Source: Roseicyclus mahoneyensis (lineage in GTDB: Bacteria > Pseudomonadota > Alphaproteobacteria > Rhodobacterales > Rhodobacteraceae). From it: a stretch of 64,000 bases of DNA. Below the pieces are notes generated by a model. The model was given only the letters and a program-made list of their open reading frames with translations. It was not told where the DNA came from and did no database searches. The position numbers and the translations under genes were made by a program. This document shows, piece after piece, positions 26,251 to 36,028 of the stretch (position 1 is the first letter of the stretch; each line of letters starts with the position of its first letter). The stretch is from positions 1-64,000 of the forward strand of contig NZ_QGGW01000008.1 of NCBI RefSeq assembly GCF_003148775.1. Direction: 5' to 3'.

Positions 26251-26781
26251 CTACAGCGCCTCGGCTTCGGCTGGCCCGATCTTACGCAGACCGAAGATGA
26301 ATTTCGAGATACCCACGACCAAAGGGTAAATCGCTGCAGTGACAATACCGTGAGCGAGCGACAGGCCAAGAGGGGCCAGATCGACCATCAGGACCCACAT
26401 CACGACACGCTCCAATACGATCATGGTCAAGATTGCGCCGGCAAAGGCCGACCATTCCACGAGAAAGGGAAACTCCGTCATGGTCAGCCGACGGTGCCGC
26501 AGGCTTTCGGATACCAGCAACACCAACAGCGTCCAAAGACCTGGGGGGCGCTGGAACAGGAAATCCGCCAACAAGAACACAACGAGGATCGACCCGATCG
26601 GTACCACCGCAGGCTGTCGCAGCAGCCACGCCAGTGTCAGCGCCAGCAACAGATCGGGGCCCGGCAGGTCCTGATCGTTCAGGCCAAGCGGCAGAAGCTT
26701 GTAGGCTATGATGACGGCGCAAAGCCCGAGAAACAGCGCCCGGTAGCCCCAGACATGGCGGGTGGAGGTCAGTGCCGTCAT
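26251..26781 (-). CDS. mreD: Rod-shape determining protein MreD
   Basis: A 176-residue membrane protein with about five helices, of the size and position of MreD between mreC and mrdA. Sequence conservation of the family is low. Supportive elements are YKLLPLGLNDQDLPGPDLLL near the N-terminus and the LADFLFQRPPGLWTLLVLL stretch. It overlaps mreC by 4 bases and ends 4 bases before mrdA. Confidence 0.88.
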   Translation of the reverse strand: MTALTSTRHVWGYRALFLGLCAVIIAYKLLPLGLNDQDLPGPDLLLALTLAWLLRQPAVVPIGSILVVFLLADFLFQRPPGLWTLLVLLVSESLRHRRLTMTEFPFLVEWSAFAGAILTMIVLERVVMWVLMVDLAPLGLSLAHGIVTAAIYPLVVGISKFIFGLRKIGPAEAEAL

Positions 26782-27731
26782 TCCAGCACCTCTTCACGTC
26801 TCAGGCCAGCGGCCTGGTCGGGGCGCTGAACCGGCTGCACACCGGGCGGCAACACAAACCCTTCTGGCGGTGGCCATGGCGGGCCGATCAGGCTGCCCGG
26901 ATCATCGAGCGACGTGCCGGGATGGCTGCGCAGCACGCGCAGAAAGCTGAGCCGGGCCAGATCCGCCGAGAGCCGCGCGCGCAGGCGGCGGTCGGTCGTT
27001 TCCACCACCTGACCCACAAGCAGGCCGGGCGGAAAGAGCCCGTCATCGCCCGAGGTCACGATCCGGTCGCCCGCGCTGATATCCTCGGGCGCCTCGATGA
27101 ATTCGAGGATCGGGGCCTGCGTGTTGTCGCCCATCAACAGCGCCTGTTGCCCCGAGGGTTGGATCGTCACCGGCACGCGGCTGTTCGAATCGGTCAGCAT
27201 GAGCACACGGGACGTCCGCTCTCCCACGCCTGCAATGCGGCCAACCACGCCCAGCCCGTCCATCGTGGCCCAGCCATCGAGGATGCCATCGCGCGCACCC
27301 ACGTTGATCAGAACCGAACGCCGAAACGGACTGCCCGCATCGGCCATGACGATGCCGGTCACAAAGGTCAGCTCCGGGTTCAGCTGCACCCGGTTCAGGT
27401 CGAGCAGTCGGGCGTTCTCCTGTTCCAGTTGCAGCGCCGCCTCGCGCCAGGCGCGCATTTGCTGCAACTCGCGCCGCAACTGCTGGTTCTGCTCATAAAG
27501 CCGCGCATAGCTCTGAAAATCGTCGAGCATCCGCGCAAGCCCCGTAACCGGCGCCAGCGCCCAGTCCATGTTGGGCACCACCGTGTCGACGACGGCCGCC
27601 CGCAGCCGCTCGATGCGCGGATTGTCGATCCGCCAGACCAACACCAACGCAAACAGACACAGCACCAGTACCGTGACCAGCAAGCGCCGGACGGGGCGGG
27701 AATAGGCGGCGTCTGCACTGTCGCGTGCCAT
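26778..27731 (-). CDS. mreC: Rod-shape determining protein MreC
   Basis: The protein has 317 residues: one N-terminal membrane helix (LLVTVLVLCLFALVLVWRID), a coiled coil (about 75-110, LYEQNQQLRRELQQMRAWRE), and the periplasmic beta-domain with VTGIVMADAGSPFRRSVLIN, DGLGVVGRIAGVGERTSRVL and LLMGDNTQAPILEF. It scaffolds the elongasome between MreB and PBP2. The Pro-rich tail is typical of alphaproteobacteria. It is followed by overlapping mreD. Confidence 0.94.
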   Translation of the reverse strand: MARDSADAAYSRPVRRLLVTVLVLCLFALVLVWRIDNPRIERLRAAVVDTVVPNMDWALAPVTGLARMLDDFQSYARLYEQNQQLRRELQQMRAWREAALQLEQENARLLDLNRVQLNPELTFVTGIVMADAGSPFRRSVLINVGARDGILDGWATMDGLGVVGRIAGVGERTSRVLMLTDSNSRVPVTIQPSGQQALLMGDNTQAPILEFIEAPEDISAGDRIVTSGDDGLFPPGLLVGQVVETTDRRLRARLSADLARLSFLRVLRSHPGTSLDDPGSLIGPPWPPPEGFVLPPGVQPVQRPDQAAGLRREEVLE

Positions 27732-27775
27732 GTCGCTCTTTCATCGAGGCGCGGTGCGAACCCGGGCGGGCGGTG

Positions 27776-28891
<1,116 letters not shown>

Positions 28892-29001
28892 TCATATAGG
28901 CGCTGACGCTTGGGGGCGTAAAGGCCCCCCGCCGCCGATGTTCAGCGCTATTCCGCCGGAGGAGGAAGCGGAAATGTCGAGATTTCCGGTCGAGGAAACT
29001 C

Positions 29002-29023
29002 CAGTTTTCCCAAGGGAAAACTG
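29002..29023. repeat. Ten-base-pair inverted repeat between mreB and leuA
   Basis: CAGTTTTCCC (29002-29011) and GGGAAAACTG (29014-29023) pair perfectly around AA. On the plus strand it is followed by CAGTTTTT. It lies 20 bases after the leuA stop (minus strand) and upstream of mreB. It may terminate leuA transcription or be a protein site. No T run follows it in the leuA direction. Confidence 0.5.
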
Positions 29024-29043
29024 CAGTTTTTCGGCCCTCCGCG

Positions 29044-30609
29044 TCAGCCTGCGTCCTTGTAGGACACTTCCTTGGCGTCCGATCCCAGCTTTTCGCGCCG
29101 CACAATCAGGCGGTTGAGCGCGTTCACATAGGCCTTAACGCTCGCCACCACCGTATCGGTATCCGCCGACTGACCCGTGGCGATGCGCCCGTCCTCCTCG
29201 ACCCGCACCGTCACGGTCGCTTGCGCGTCCATGCCTTCGGTCACCGCGCTGACCTGAAACAGCTGCAACACCGCCTCGTTTGGATAAAGCGCCTTGACCG
29301 CGTTGAAGGCCGCATCGACGGGCCCGTCGCCCTGGGCCGTCGCCTGCCGGTCCTTCTCGCCGACGCGCAGAGTGATGTCGGCCGATTGCGGCGCCTCGGT
29401 CCCGCAGATCACGCGCAGGAACTTCAGTTCCAGATGGTCGGCCTGGCCTGCGGCGGCGGCATCGGTCACCAGCGCGATCACGTCATCGTCGAAAACTTCC
29501 TTCTTGCGGTCGGCCAGCGCCTTGAACCGCACGAACAGGTCGTTCAGCTGGTTGTCGACCATGTCGAAGCCCAGCTCCCTGAGCTTCGCCCGCAGCGCGG
29601 CCCGGCCTGAATGCTTGCCAAGCGGCAGTGAGGTGCCCGACAGGCCCACGTCCTCGGGGCGCATGATCTCGAACGTGTCCGCGCTTTTCAGCATCCCGTC
29701 CTGATGGATGCCGGACTCATGCGCAAAGGCGTTCTTGCCAACGATGGCCTTGTTGGGCTGCACCGCGAAGCCTGACACGGTCGAGACCCGGCGCGAGATG
29801 TGCATGATCTTGGTCGTGTCGATGCCGGTCGTGTAGGGCATGATGTCATGGCGGACCTTCATCGCCATCACGACCTCTTCCAGCGCGGTGTTGCCCGCGC
29901 GCTCGCCCAGCCCGTTGATCGTGCATTCGATCTGCCGCGCGCCGCCAGCGACAGCGGCCAAGGCATTGGCCGTCGCCATGCCCAGATCGTTGTGGCAATG
30001 CGTGGCAAAGATCACGTCCTCCGCCCCGGGCACGTCCGCGATCAGGCGACGGATAAGGTCGGCCGATTCCACCGGCGCGGTATAGCCCACGGTATCGGGC
30101 ACGTTGATCGTCGTGGCGCCCGCCTTGATGGCGATTTCCACCACGCGCCTGAGGTAATCCCACTCCGTCCGGGTCGCGTCCATCGGCGACCATTGAACAT
30201 TGTCGCACAGGTTGCGGGCATGGGTGACCGTCTCGTGAATGCGTTCGGCCATCTGGTCCATGGTCAGGTTCGGAATCGCGCGGTGCTGCGGGCTGGTGCC
30301 GATAAAAGTATGGATACGCGGGGATTTGGCGTGGCGGACGGCCTCCCAGCAGCGGTCGATGTCTTTGAGGTTCGCGCGGGCGAGGCCACAGATCGTGGCG
30401 CGCTTGGCCAGTTTGGCAATCTCGGACACGGCGGCGAAATCGCCTTCGGAGGCGATGGGAAACCCCGCCTCGATAATGTCGACGCCCATGTCGTCAAGCA
30501 GCGCCGCGATCTCCAGCTTTTCCTCGTGGCTCATGGTCGCGCCGGGCGATTGCTCGCCGTCGCGCAGCGTCGTGTCGAAAATCAGGACGCGGTTCTTTTC
30601 GGTGGTCAT
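29044..30609 (-). CDS. leuA: 2-isopropylmalate synthase
   Basis: The 521-residue enzyme condenses acetyl-CoA with 2-oxoisovalerate, the first step of leucine synthesis. The HMG-CoA-lyase-type TIM barrel (about 8-275) has VLIFDTTLRDGEQSPGATM, RPEDVGLSG and the metal-binding HCHNDLGMATANALAAVAGG; GKNAFAHESGIHQDGMLK follows. The C-terminal LeuA dimerisation/leucine-sensing domain spans about 375-505. Length and domains are those of the long LeuA form with feedback inhibition. AAGGA lies 8 bases before ATG 30609, and a Leu-rich leader peptide lies upstream. Confidence 0.97.
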   Translation of the reverse strand: MTTEKNRVLIFDTTLRDGEQSPGATMSHEEKLEIAALLDDMGVDIIEAGFPIASEGDFAAVSEIAKLAKRATICGLARANLKDIDRCWEAVRHAKSPRIHTFIGTSPQHRAIPNLTMDQMAERIHETVTHARNLCDNVQWSPMDATRTEWDYLRRVVEIAIKAGATTINVPDTVGYTAPVESADLIRRLIADVPGAEDVIFATHCHNDLGMATANALAAVAGGARQIECTINGLGERAGNTALEEVVMAMKVRHDIMPYTTGIDTTKIMHISRRVSTVSGFAVQPNKAIVGKNAFAHESGIHQDGMLKSADTFEIMRPEDVGLSGTSLPLGKHSGRAALRAKLRELGFDMVDNQLNDLFVRFKALADRKKEVFDDDVIALVTDAAAAGQADHLELKFLRVICGTEAPQSADITLRVGEKDRQATAQGDGPVDAAFNAVKALYPNEAVLQLFQVSAVTEGMDAQATVTVRVEEDGRIATGQSADTDTVVASVKAYVNALNRLIVRREKLGSDAKEVSYKDAG

Positions 30610-30777
30610 GTCGTGTTTCCTTAGCGGTGTTTTGGCTGTCTCATCCGGCGCTGTCCCTCCCCTGAGCGGTCGCGCCGAAAGGCACGCTCAGAGGCGGCTA
30701 AGGAGCAGAAGGCCAAGCAGGGCGGTGCTGCGCGCAAAGGGCGCGGCACGGGTATCGATATGGGCCTGCATGGTCAT
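30610..30777 (-). promoter_or_regulatory. leuA leader: candidate translational attenuator
   Basis: The 168-bp leader contains a small ORF with a Leu-codon run. Its bases TCCTTAGC (minus strand, 30704-30697, in the Leu codons) are the exact complement of GCTAAGGA (30625-30618), which contains the leuA ribosome binding site. A competing hairpin forms from CTGAGCG (30691-30685, spanning the leader stop) and CGCTCAG (30668-30662), extended by GCC-TTTC-GGC. No T run follows the hairpin, so classical termination is not obvious. Sequestration of the ribosome binding site when leucine is ample fits better. This is inference from pairing. Confidence 0.6.
30688..30777 (-). CDS. leuL: Leucine-rich leader peptide upstream of leuA
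   Basis: The 29-residue frame MTMQAHIDTRAAPFARSTAL-LGLLLLSRL has seven leucines among the last eleven codons (CTG CTT GGC CTT CTG CTC CTT AGC CGC CTC), then TGA. It ends 78 bases before leuA on the same strand. Leader peptides rich in the end-product amino acid are the hallmark of attenuation. The start could be ATG 30777, the in-frame ATG 30771, or ATG 30795 upstream; none has a strong ribosome binding site. The symbol follows the E. coli leader by analogy only. Confidence 0.65.
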   Translation of the reverse strand: MTMQAHIDTRAAPFARSTALLGLLLLSRL

Positions 30778-30868
30778 GGCATTGAAATTACCCATCCGGA
30801 GACATTTGAAAACCCCCAATCGGGTCAAGGGGATTGACCGATCGCCACCGCGCCATAGCTGATCGGTC

Positions 30869-31534
30869 ATGGAACATGCACTCGTCATCGGCGCCTCGGG
30901 CGGCATTGGCCGCGCCGTAGCTCAAGAACTGCGCGCGCGCGGCGCGACCGTCACCACCTTGTCGCGCGCGGCGGACGGGCTTGATGTGACCGATGCCGCC
31001 AGTGTCGCGCAGGCAATGGGCAGGCTGGAGGGGCCGTTCCAGACCGTCTTCATCTCGGTCGGCATACTGGCCCCCGAGGGCGCCAGCCCCGAAAAGCAGC
31101 TCTCCGCCATCGACCCCGCGAGCATGGCGCGCGTCTTTGCCGTCAACACCATCGGCGTGGCGCAGGTTCTGTCAAACCTGCCACGTCTGTTGCCGAAAAA
31201 GGGGCGGTCCGTTACTGGTGTGCTGACCGCCAAGGTCGGATCCATCGGCGACAACAAGATCGGAGGCTGGCATTCCTACCGCGCCTCCAAGGCCGCGCTG
31301 AACCAGATCGTGCATGGTGCGGGCATCGAACTGGCCCGTTCCCACCGCGACGCGGTGATCGCGGCGCTCCACCCCGGCACGGTCGATACGTCCTTCACCG
31401 AAGGCTACAACCCCGGCTACGGCAAGACCGCGCCGGATGAGGCCGCGCGCAACCTTTGCGACGTGATGGCACGTCTGACGACCGCACAATCGGGCGGGTT
31501 CTACGACTATTCCGGCGCGGAGCTGCCGTGGTGA
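30869..31534 (+). CDS. Short-chain dehydrogenase/reductase
   Basis: The 221-residue NAD(P)-dependent SDR has the cofactor loop GASGGIG (residues 8-14), catalytic YRASK (YxxxK) and an upstream Ser in TAKVGSIGDNK. Compact length and sequence resemble the CsgA/C-factor-like SDRs. The substrate is unknown. Its stop overlaps the GTG start of the photolyase gene (GTGA), so the two are translationally coupled. Confidence 0.9.
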   Translation: MEHALVIGASGGIGRAVAQELRARGATVTTLSRAADGLDVTDAASVAQAMGRLEGPFQTVFISVGILAPEGASPEKQLSAIDPASMARVFAVNTIGVAQVLSNLPRLLPKKGRSVTGVLTAKVGSIGDNKIGGWHSYRASKAALNQIVHGAGIELARSHRDAVIAALHPGTVDTSFTEGYNPGYGKTAPDEAARNLCDVMARLTTAQSGGFYDYSGAELPW

Positions 31535-33057
31535 GCCGCCTCGTTCTGGTGCTGGGCGACCAGCTGACCGAAAGCCTGTCCGCTCTGCGCGAGGCCGACC
31601 GAGACCGTGACATCGTGGTGATGGCCGAGGTCATGGGCGAGGCCGCTTACGTCCCCCACCACCCCAAGAAGATCGCCTTCCTGTTTGCCGCCATGCGCAA
31701 GTTCGCCGCCCGGCTGGAAAGCCAAGGCTGGAGCGTCCGCTACACCCGCCTCGACGACCCGGACAACACTCAGACCATCCCCGGCGAGCTGATCCGCCGC
31801 GCCTCGGAAACCGGCGCGCATGAGGTGCTGGCCACTGAACCCGGCGAGTTCCGCCTGATCGCCGCGCTGGAGGAGTGCCCGCTTCCCGTCCACATCTTTC
31901 CCGATGACCGCTTTGTGTGCAGCCACGCCGAATTCGAGGCATGGGCCGTAGGGCGCAAGGAATTGCGCATGGAATGGTTCTACCGCGACATGCGCCGCAA
32001 GACCGGCCTGCTGATGGAGGGAGACAAGCCCGCGGGCGGCAAGTGGAACTATGACCACGACAACCGCAAGCCTGCCCCCGGCCAGATCACCTTTGACGGC
32101 CCGCTGCACTTCCAGCTCGACGCGGTCGTGATCGAGGTTCTGGACCTCGTGGAGGCGCGCTTTGCGGGCAACTTCGGCACGCTGCGCCCCTTCTGGTTCG
32201 CCACCGACCGCGACGGCGCGCGCGCCGCGCTCGACCATTTCATCATCCATGCCCTGCCGCGCTTTGGCGATTTTCAGGATGCGATGCTGGACGGCAACCG
32301 TTTCCTCTACCATGCCGTCATTTCGATGTATCTGAACGCGGGCCTTCTGGGCTGGCAGGAGGTTTGCGAGGCCGCCGAGCAGGCCTGGAAAGCCGACAAG
32401 GCCCCTCTCAACGCGGTCGAAGGCTTCATCCGCCAGATCATCGGCTGGCGCGAGTACATGCGCGGGGTCTATTTCCACGAAGGCCCCGATTACACACGCC
32501 GCAACGCCCTCGGGCATGATCGCGCCCTGCCGGAGTTCTACTGGACGGCCCAAACCGACATGCGCTGTGTCGGCCGCGCCGTCGAACAGACCCGCGACGA
32601 GGCCTATGCCCATCACATCCAGCGCCTCATGGTCACCGGCAATTTCGCGCTGCTCGCGGGCATCGACCCGCATCAGGTCCACGAATGGTATCTGGCCGTC
32701 TACGCCGACGCCTATGAATGGGTCGAGGCGCCCAATGTCATCGGGATGAGCCAGTTCGCCGATGGCGGTGTGGTAGGGTCGAAACCCTATGTCTCGGGCG
32801 GCAATTACATCCACAAGATGTCCGATTACTGCAAGCACTGCCGCTATAAGATTGGGGAAAAATCTGGGGATAAGGCCTGTCCGTTCAACTACCTCTACTG
32901 GGCCTTCCTGCATCGGCACCGCGACCGGTTCGGAAAGAACCCGCGCATGGCGCAGATGTACCGCACCTGGATGAACCTGCCCACCGAGCGGCGGCAGGCC
33001 ACGCTCGACAGCGCCGAGGCCTTTCTTTCAAAGCTCGATCGCGGCGCCCGCGTCTGA
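31531..33057 (+). CDS. FeS bacterial cryptochrome/photolyase (PhrB/CryB class)
   Basis: The 508-residue flavoprotein belongs to the iron-sulfur photolyase class (Agrobacterium PhrB, a (6-4) photolyase; Rhodobacter CryB). It starts SRLVLVLGDQL and has WNYDHDNRKPAP, the GNRFLYHAVISMYLNAGLLG region and FIRQIIGWREYMRGVYF. Cysteines at 346, 434, 437 and 450 (MRCVGRA, YCKHCRYK, KACPF) match the four [4Fe-4S] ligands of PhrB (350, 438, 441, 454) with a constant offset. GTG 31531 overlaps the upstream stop; no better start exists. Expected cofactors are FAD, the cluster and a lumazine antenna. Role is DNA repair or light signalling. Confidence 0.93.
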   Translation: MSRLVLVLGDQLTESLSALREADRDRDIVVMAEVMGEAAYVPHHPKKIAFLFAAMRKFAARLESQGWSVRYTRLDDPDNTQTIPGELIRRASETGAHEVLATEPGEFRLIAALEECPLPVHIFPDDRFVCSHAEFEAWAVGRKELRMEWFYRDMRRKTGLLMEGDKPAGGKWNYDHDNRKPAPGQITFDGPLHFQLDAVVIEVLDLVEARFAGNFGTLRPFWFATDRDGARAALDHFIIHALPRFGDFQDAMLDGNRFLYHAVISMYLNAGLLGWQEVCEAAEQAWKADKAPLNAVEGFIRQIIGWREYMRGVYFHEGPDYTRRNALGHDRALPEFYWTAQTDMRCVGRAVEQTRDEAYAHHIQRLMVTGNFALLAGIDPHQVHEWYLAVYADAYEWVEAPNVIGMSQFADGGVVGSKPYVSGGNYIHKMSDYCKHCRYKIGEKSGDKACPFNYLYWAFLHRHRDRFGKNPRMAQMYRTWMNLPTERRQATLDSAEAFLSKLDRGARV

Positions 33058-33161
33058 CACCCCCTTGACCGCGCGCAGGCGCATGATCAACTGGGCGCGC
33101 AGCCGGCGGGGTGGACGTCATCGACGCCACCCGCGCGCTGGACCTTCTGGAGAGCCTCATA

Positions 33162-33713
33162 ATGATCGCCGTCCATTCCGTGCGCGACGCCTTTTCGGGT
33201 GCAGATTGCGCGCGCCTGCTCGACCTGATCGAGGATGCCCCCGCCCGCGATGCCGGGCTGGTGCGACAGGCCCGCGACCACAACCTGCGCCGCGCCGATC
33301 TCGTCTGGCTCGACGAGGTCGAGGGGACCGGGTGGGTGATGGACCGCATGATCGACCTCGTGCGCAGCGCCAACCGCGATGTGTTCGACTTCGACATCAC
33401 CGATTTCGCCGAAAGCCCGCAGGTCGCCCGCTATGGCGCGGAACGCGAGGGGCATTTCGGCTGGCATTCCGACGTGGGCGAGGGCAGGCTGGCCGAACGG
33501 CGCAAGCTGACCATCGTGGTGCAGCTGTCCGACCCCGACACCTACAGCGGCGGCGATCTGGAGGTGATGCCGGGCGCGAACAGTCTGACTGCCGAGCGTG
33601 CGCGCGGCGCCGCCACCCTCTTTCCCGCCTTCGTGCTCCACCGCGTCACGCCCGTGACGGCGGGCCAGCGGCATTCGCTCACCGTCTGGTGCCACGGCGC
33701 GCCGTTTCGCTGA
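33162..33713 (+). CDS. 2-oxoglutarate/Fe(II) oxygenase, PKHD type
   Basis: The 183-residue double-stranded beta-helix protein has an HxD motif in FGWHSDVGEG, a distal His in FPAFVLHRVTPVTAGQRHSL and an Arg for 2-oxoglutarate in GQRHSL. The layout (ARYGAEREGHFGWHSDVG, TIVVQLSDPDTYSGGDLEVM) matches the PiuC/PKHD hydroxylase group. GGAGAG lies before ATG 33162. The substrate is unknown; relatives are linked to iron uptake or protein hydroxylation. Confidence 0.88.
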   Translation: MIAVHSVRDAFSGADCARLLDLIEDAPARDAGLVRQARDHNLRRADLVWLDEVEGTGWVMDRMIDLVRSANRDVFDFDITDFAESPQVARYGAEREGHFGWHSDVGEGRLAERRKLTIVVQLSDPDTYSGGDLEVMPGANSLTAERARGAATLFPAFVLHRVTPVTAGQRHSLTVWCHGAPFR

Positions 33714-33835
33714 GCGCAATCGCATAGGCCTGTGCGCCGCCGAACAGCGCGCTTGCGCCCGCGCGGAGTTGAGACCGCTGCACCGCAGCGACATGTCTGT
33801 CCCACACCGCAACCCGCGAACAGGGAGACAGCATC

Positions 33836-34426
33836 ATGTCCCAAGTCAAACTCGCCATCGTCTATTACTCGACCTACGGCACGAACCACCAGATGGCCGA
33901 AATCGCCGCCGCAGCCGCCCGCGCCGCAGGCGCCGAGGTGCGCGTTCTGCGTGTTGCCGAGACCGCGCCCGCCGATGTCGTCGCAGGTCAGGACGCCTGG
34001 GCCGCGCAGGCCGAGAAATCCGCCGACATTCCCGTTGCGACCCCTGCCGACATGGAATGGGCCAACGCCTATCTCTTCTCCGCCCCCACCCGCTTCGGCA
34101 CCGTGGCCAGCCAACTGCGCGCCTTCATCGACACGCTGGGCGGCCAGTGGTTCTCGGGCGCGCTTGCCAACAAGGCCGTCAGCGCGATGACCTCGGCCCA
34201 GAATGTTCACGGCGGGATGGAAACGACGCTGATGGGGCTCTACACCACCTTCATGCACTGGGGCGCGATCATCGTGGCGCCGGGCTATACCGACCCGTCG
34301 ATCTTTGCCGCTGGCGGCAACCCCTACGGCACCGTCGCCGTCGCGGGCAAGGTGACCGACGAGACCAAGGCCGCGATCGAGCATCAGGCCAAGCGTCTGG
34401 TCGAAGTGGCAGCCAAGCTCGCCTGA
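33836..34426 (+). CDS. wrbA: NAD(P)H:quinone oxidoreductase WrbA
   Basis: The 196-residue flavodoxin-like FMN protein has the phosphate loop [13 protein letters not shown] and WrbA blocks [60 protein letters not shown] and [12 protein letters not shown]. It reduces quinones by two electrons and protects from redox stress. A strong terminator follows at 34445-34473. Confidence 0.95.
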   Translation: MSQVKLAIVYYSTYGTNHQMAEIAAAAARAAGAEVRVLRVAETAPADVVAGQDAWAAQAEKSADIPVATPADMEWANAYLFSAPTRFGTVASQLRAFIDTLGGQWFSGALANKAVSAMTSAQNVHGGMETTLMGLYTTFMHWGAIIVAPGYTDPSIFAAGGNPYGTVAVAGKVTDETKAAIEHQAKRLVEVAAKLA

Positions 34427-34444
34427 GCCATTCCCTGAAACGAA

Positions 34445-34473
34445 AAAGGGCCGCGCGATCCGCGCGGCCCTTT
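34445..34473. terminator. Bidirectional intrinsic terminator between wrbA and the MBL hydrolase gene
   Basis: AAAGGGCCGCGCG and CGCGCGGCCCTTT pair over 13 bases around ATC, with A and T runs on the outside. It lies between two convergent genes and can serve both. Confidence 0.9.
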
Positions 34474-34495
34474 GTGTTTGCGGATCTCTCGCCCC

Positions 34496-35419
34496 TCAGC
34501 CCATGAGCTGGCCTGCCTCGGGCACCCAGCGGAATTCCGCGCCATCGCTGCCCGGCGCGACATAGCCCACGGCAGGGAAGGGCATGTGGTAGCCCACCGC
34601 CGGGATGCGGTCGGCCGCGATCATGCCCAGCACGTTGCGGCGGCTTTGCGCGGCCATGGCCTTGTCGGCGTCAAAGCGCACCTCCCAGTCGGGGCGCGCC
34701 AGCGACCAGACCGGGTGGTTGGCGAGGTCTGCAAAGATCACAAGGCCCGCACCATTGCTGTCCAGCCGATAGACCATATGCCCCGGCGAATGCCCGAAGG
34801 CTGCCATGCCGGTGATGCCGGACACCACATCGCCGCCATCGCCGATGAAGGTCATCTGGTCTGCCATCGGGCGCACATTGGCGTCGAAGCCTTCGTTGCC
34901 CTGAGCCGCCCAATGGTCGAATTCGACCTGCCCGGTGACGTAACGCGCATTGGCAAAGGTCGGTGCACCATCGGTCATCATGCCGCCGATATGGTCGCCA
35001 TGCATGTGGGTCAGCACCACGATGTCGATCTGGTCGGGGCTGTAGCCCGCGCTTGCCAGCGCCTCGGTGGTTGCGGCGCCATTCAGGCCGGTGTCGAACA
35101 ACACCAGCTCCGATCCCGTGTTCACCACCGTGGGCGTAAAAAAGAATTGCGACACGGTCGTCGACAGGAAATTCGTCTCGCTCACGGCGGCGAATTCCTC
35201 GGGCGAGACGTTCAGGCCGAAGATGCCCTGCGGCTCCTCGCGCGGTGTGGTCCCGGCGAGGATTGTCGTCACCTCGAAATCGCCGATCATGAAGCGGCGG
35301 TGGCGCGCGAAGCTTGCCCCCATCAGGGGCGCCTCGGCGCCGGCGGGCCCGGCAAACGCGCCGGCAAAGGGCAGGGCAGCACCCGAGGTCAGGATCATGC
35401 GGCGGCTGAGATTGGTCAT
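34496..35419 (-). CDS. Exported metallo-beta-lactamase-fold hydrolase
   Basis: The 307-residue protein has a Tat-like export signal (MTNLSRRMILTSGAALPFAG, cleavage about AGPAGAEA). The metal site is HMHGDHIGG, followed by a second His in GHSPGHMVY and Asp in IFADLANH. The arrangement resembles the lactonase/organophosphatase group of the MBL superfamily (AttM/MPH-like), so a secreted lactonase or esterase is possible; the substrate is unproven. It converges on wrbA across a shared terminator. Confidence 0.87.
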   Translation of the reverse strand: MTNLSRRMILTSGAALPFAGAFAGPAGAEAPLMGASFARHRRFMIGDFEVTTILAGTTPREEPQGIFGLNVSPEEFAAVSETNFLSTTVSQFFFTPTVVNTGSELVLFDTGLNGAATTEALASAGYSPDQIDIVVLTHMHGDHIGGMMTDGAPTFANARYVTGQVEFDHWAAQGNEGFDANVRPMADQMTFIGDGGDVVSGITGMAAFGHSPGHMVYRLDSNGAGLVIFADLANHPVWSLARPDWEVRFDADKAMAAQSRRNVLGMIAADRIPAVGYHMPFPAVGYVAPGSDGAEFRWVPEAGQLMG

Positions 35420-35545
35420 TTTCTGTGCGCTCCCTTGGCTGGTGATGCACTAAGGATAGAGCCTCGGGCGGAAATTGTTCTCACGCCTGCGTGATCCGTC
35501 CGCGCCGCGGCGCAGGGCAGTTGTGCATCCGTGCCGAAGGCGCGC

Positions 35546-35962
35546 TCACTCCCACCACGGGTCGATGCGCGCGATGTCGTCATCCGACCAGCCGAAATGA
35601 TGCGCCAGTTCATGCACCAGCACATGGGCCACCATCTCGCCGAGGCTCACGTTTCCCCGGTCGGCCCATTCATCGAGGATCGGGCGGCGGAACAGCCAGA
35701 TCGTGTCGGGCCCCATCGGCTGATCCATCACCGATTTCTCGGTCAGCGGGATGCCGTCATAAAGGCCCGTCAACTCGAACGGATCCTCCATCTCGAGGTC
35801 AGAGAGCATGTCGGGGGCTGCGAAATCCTCTACCCGGATCAGCACCCGAAGTGCTGCGCCGCGGTATGGCTCCGGGATCGTCTCCAGCGCGGCCATGGCC
35901 AGCGCCTCGAAGGCGGCAAGATCGGGTGCGGTAAGGTCACTGAAGTCGGGTGTTTCGCTCAT
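35546..35962 (-). CDS. Small zincin-like metallopeptidase
   Basis: The 138-residue protein has the HExxH zinc motif in VLVHELAHHFG (residues 114-124) and a C-terminal DDDIARIDPWWE. This is the compact metallopeptidase family common in bacteria (formerly DUF1025). Start ATG 35962 begins the homologous region (MSETPDFSDLTAPDLAAFEA); the frame remains open far upstream only because the opposite strand encodes gltX. It is divergent from gltX with a 66-bp gap. The natural substrate is not known. Confidence 0.88.
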   Translation of the reverse strand: MSETPDFSDLTAPDLAAFEALAMAALETIPEPYRGAALRVLIRVEDFAAPDMLSDLEMEDPFELTGLYDGIPLTEKSVMDQPMGPDTIWLFRRPILDEWADRGNVSLGEMVAHVLVHELAHHFGWSDDDIARIDPWWE

Positions 35963-36028
35963 CCCCCCGATATGGACAATTCCGCCCCGATCTGAAAGAC
36001 CACCCCGCACCTGACCAAAGGCCGTGCC

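Noticed and set aside
26247-26369. N-terminal extension of PBP2
   Set aside because: These codons overlap mreD in another frame; the PBP2 cytosolic start and membrane helix follow ATG 26246.
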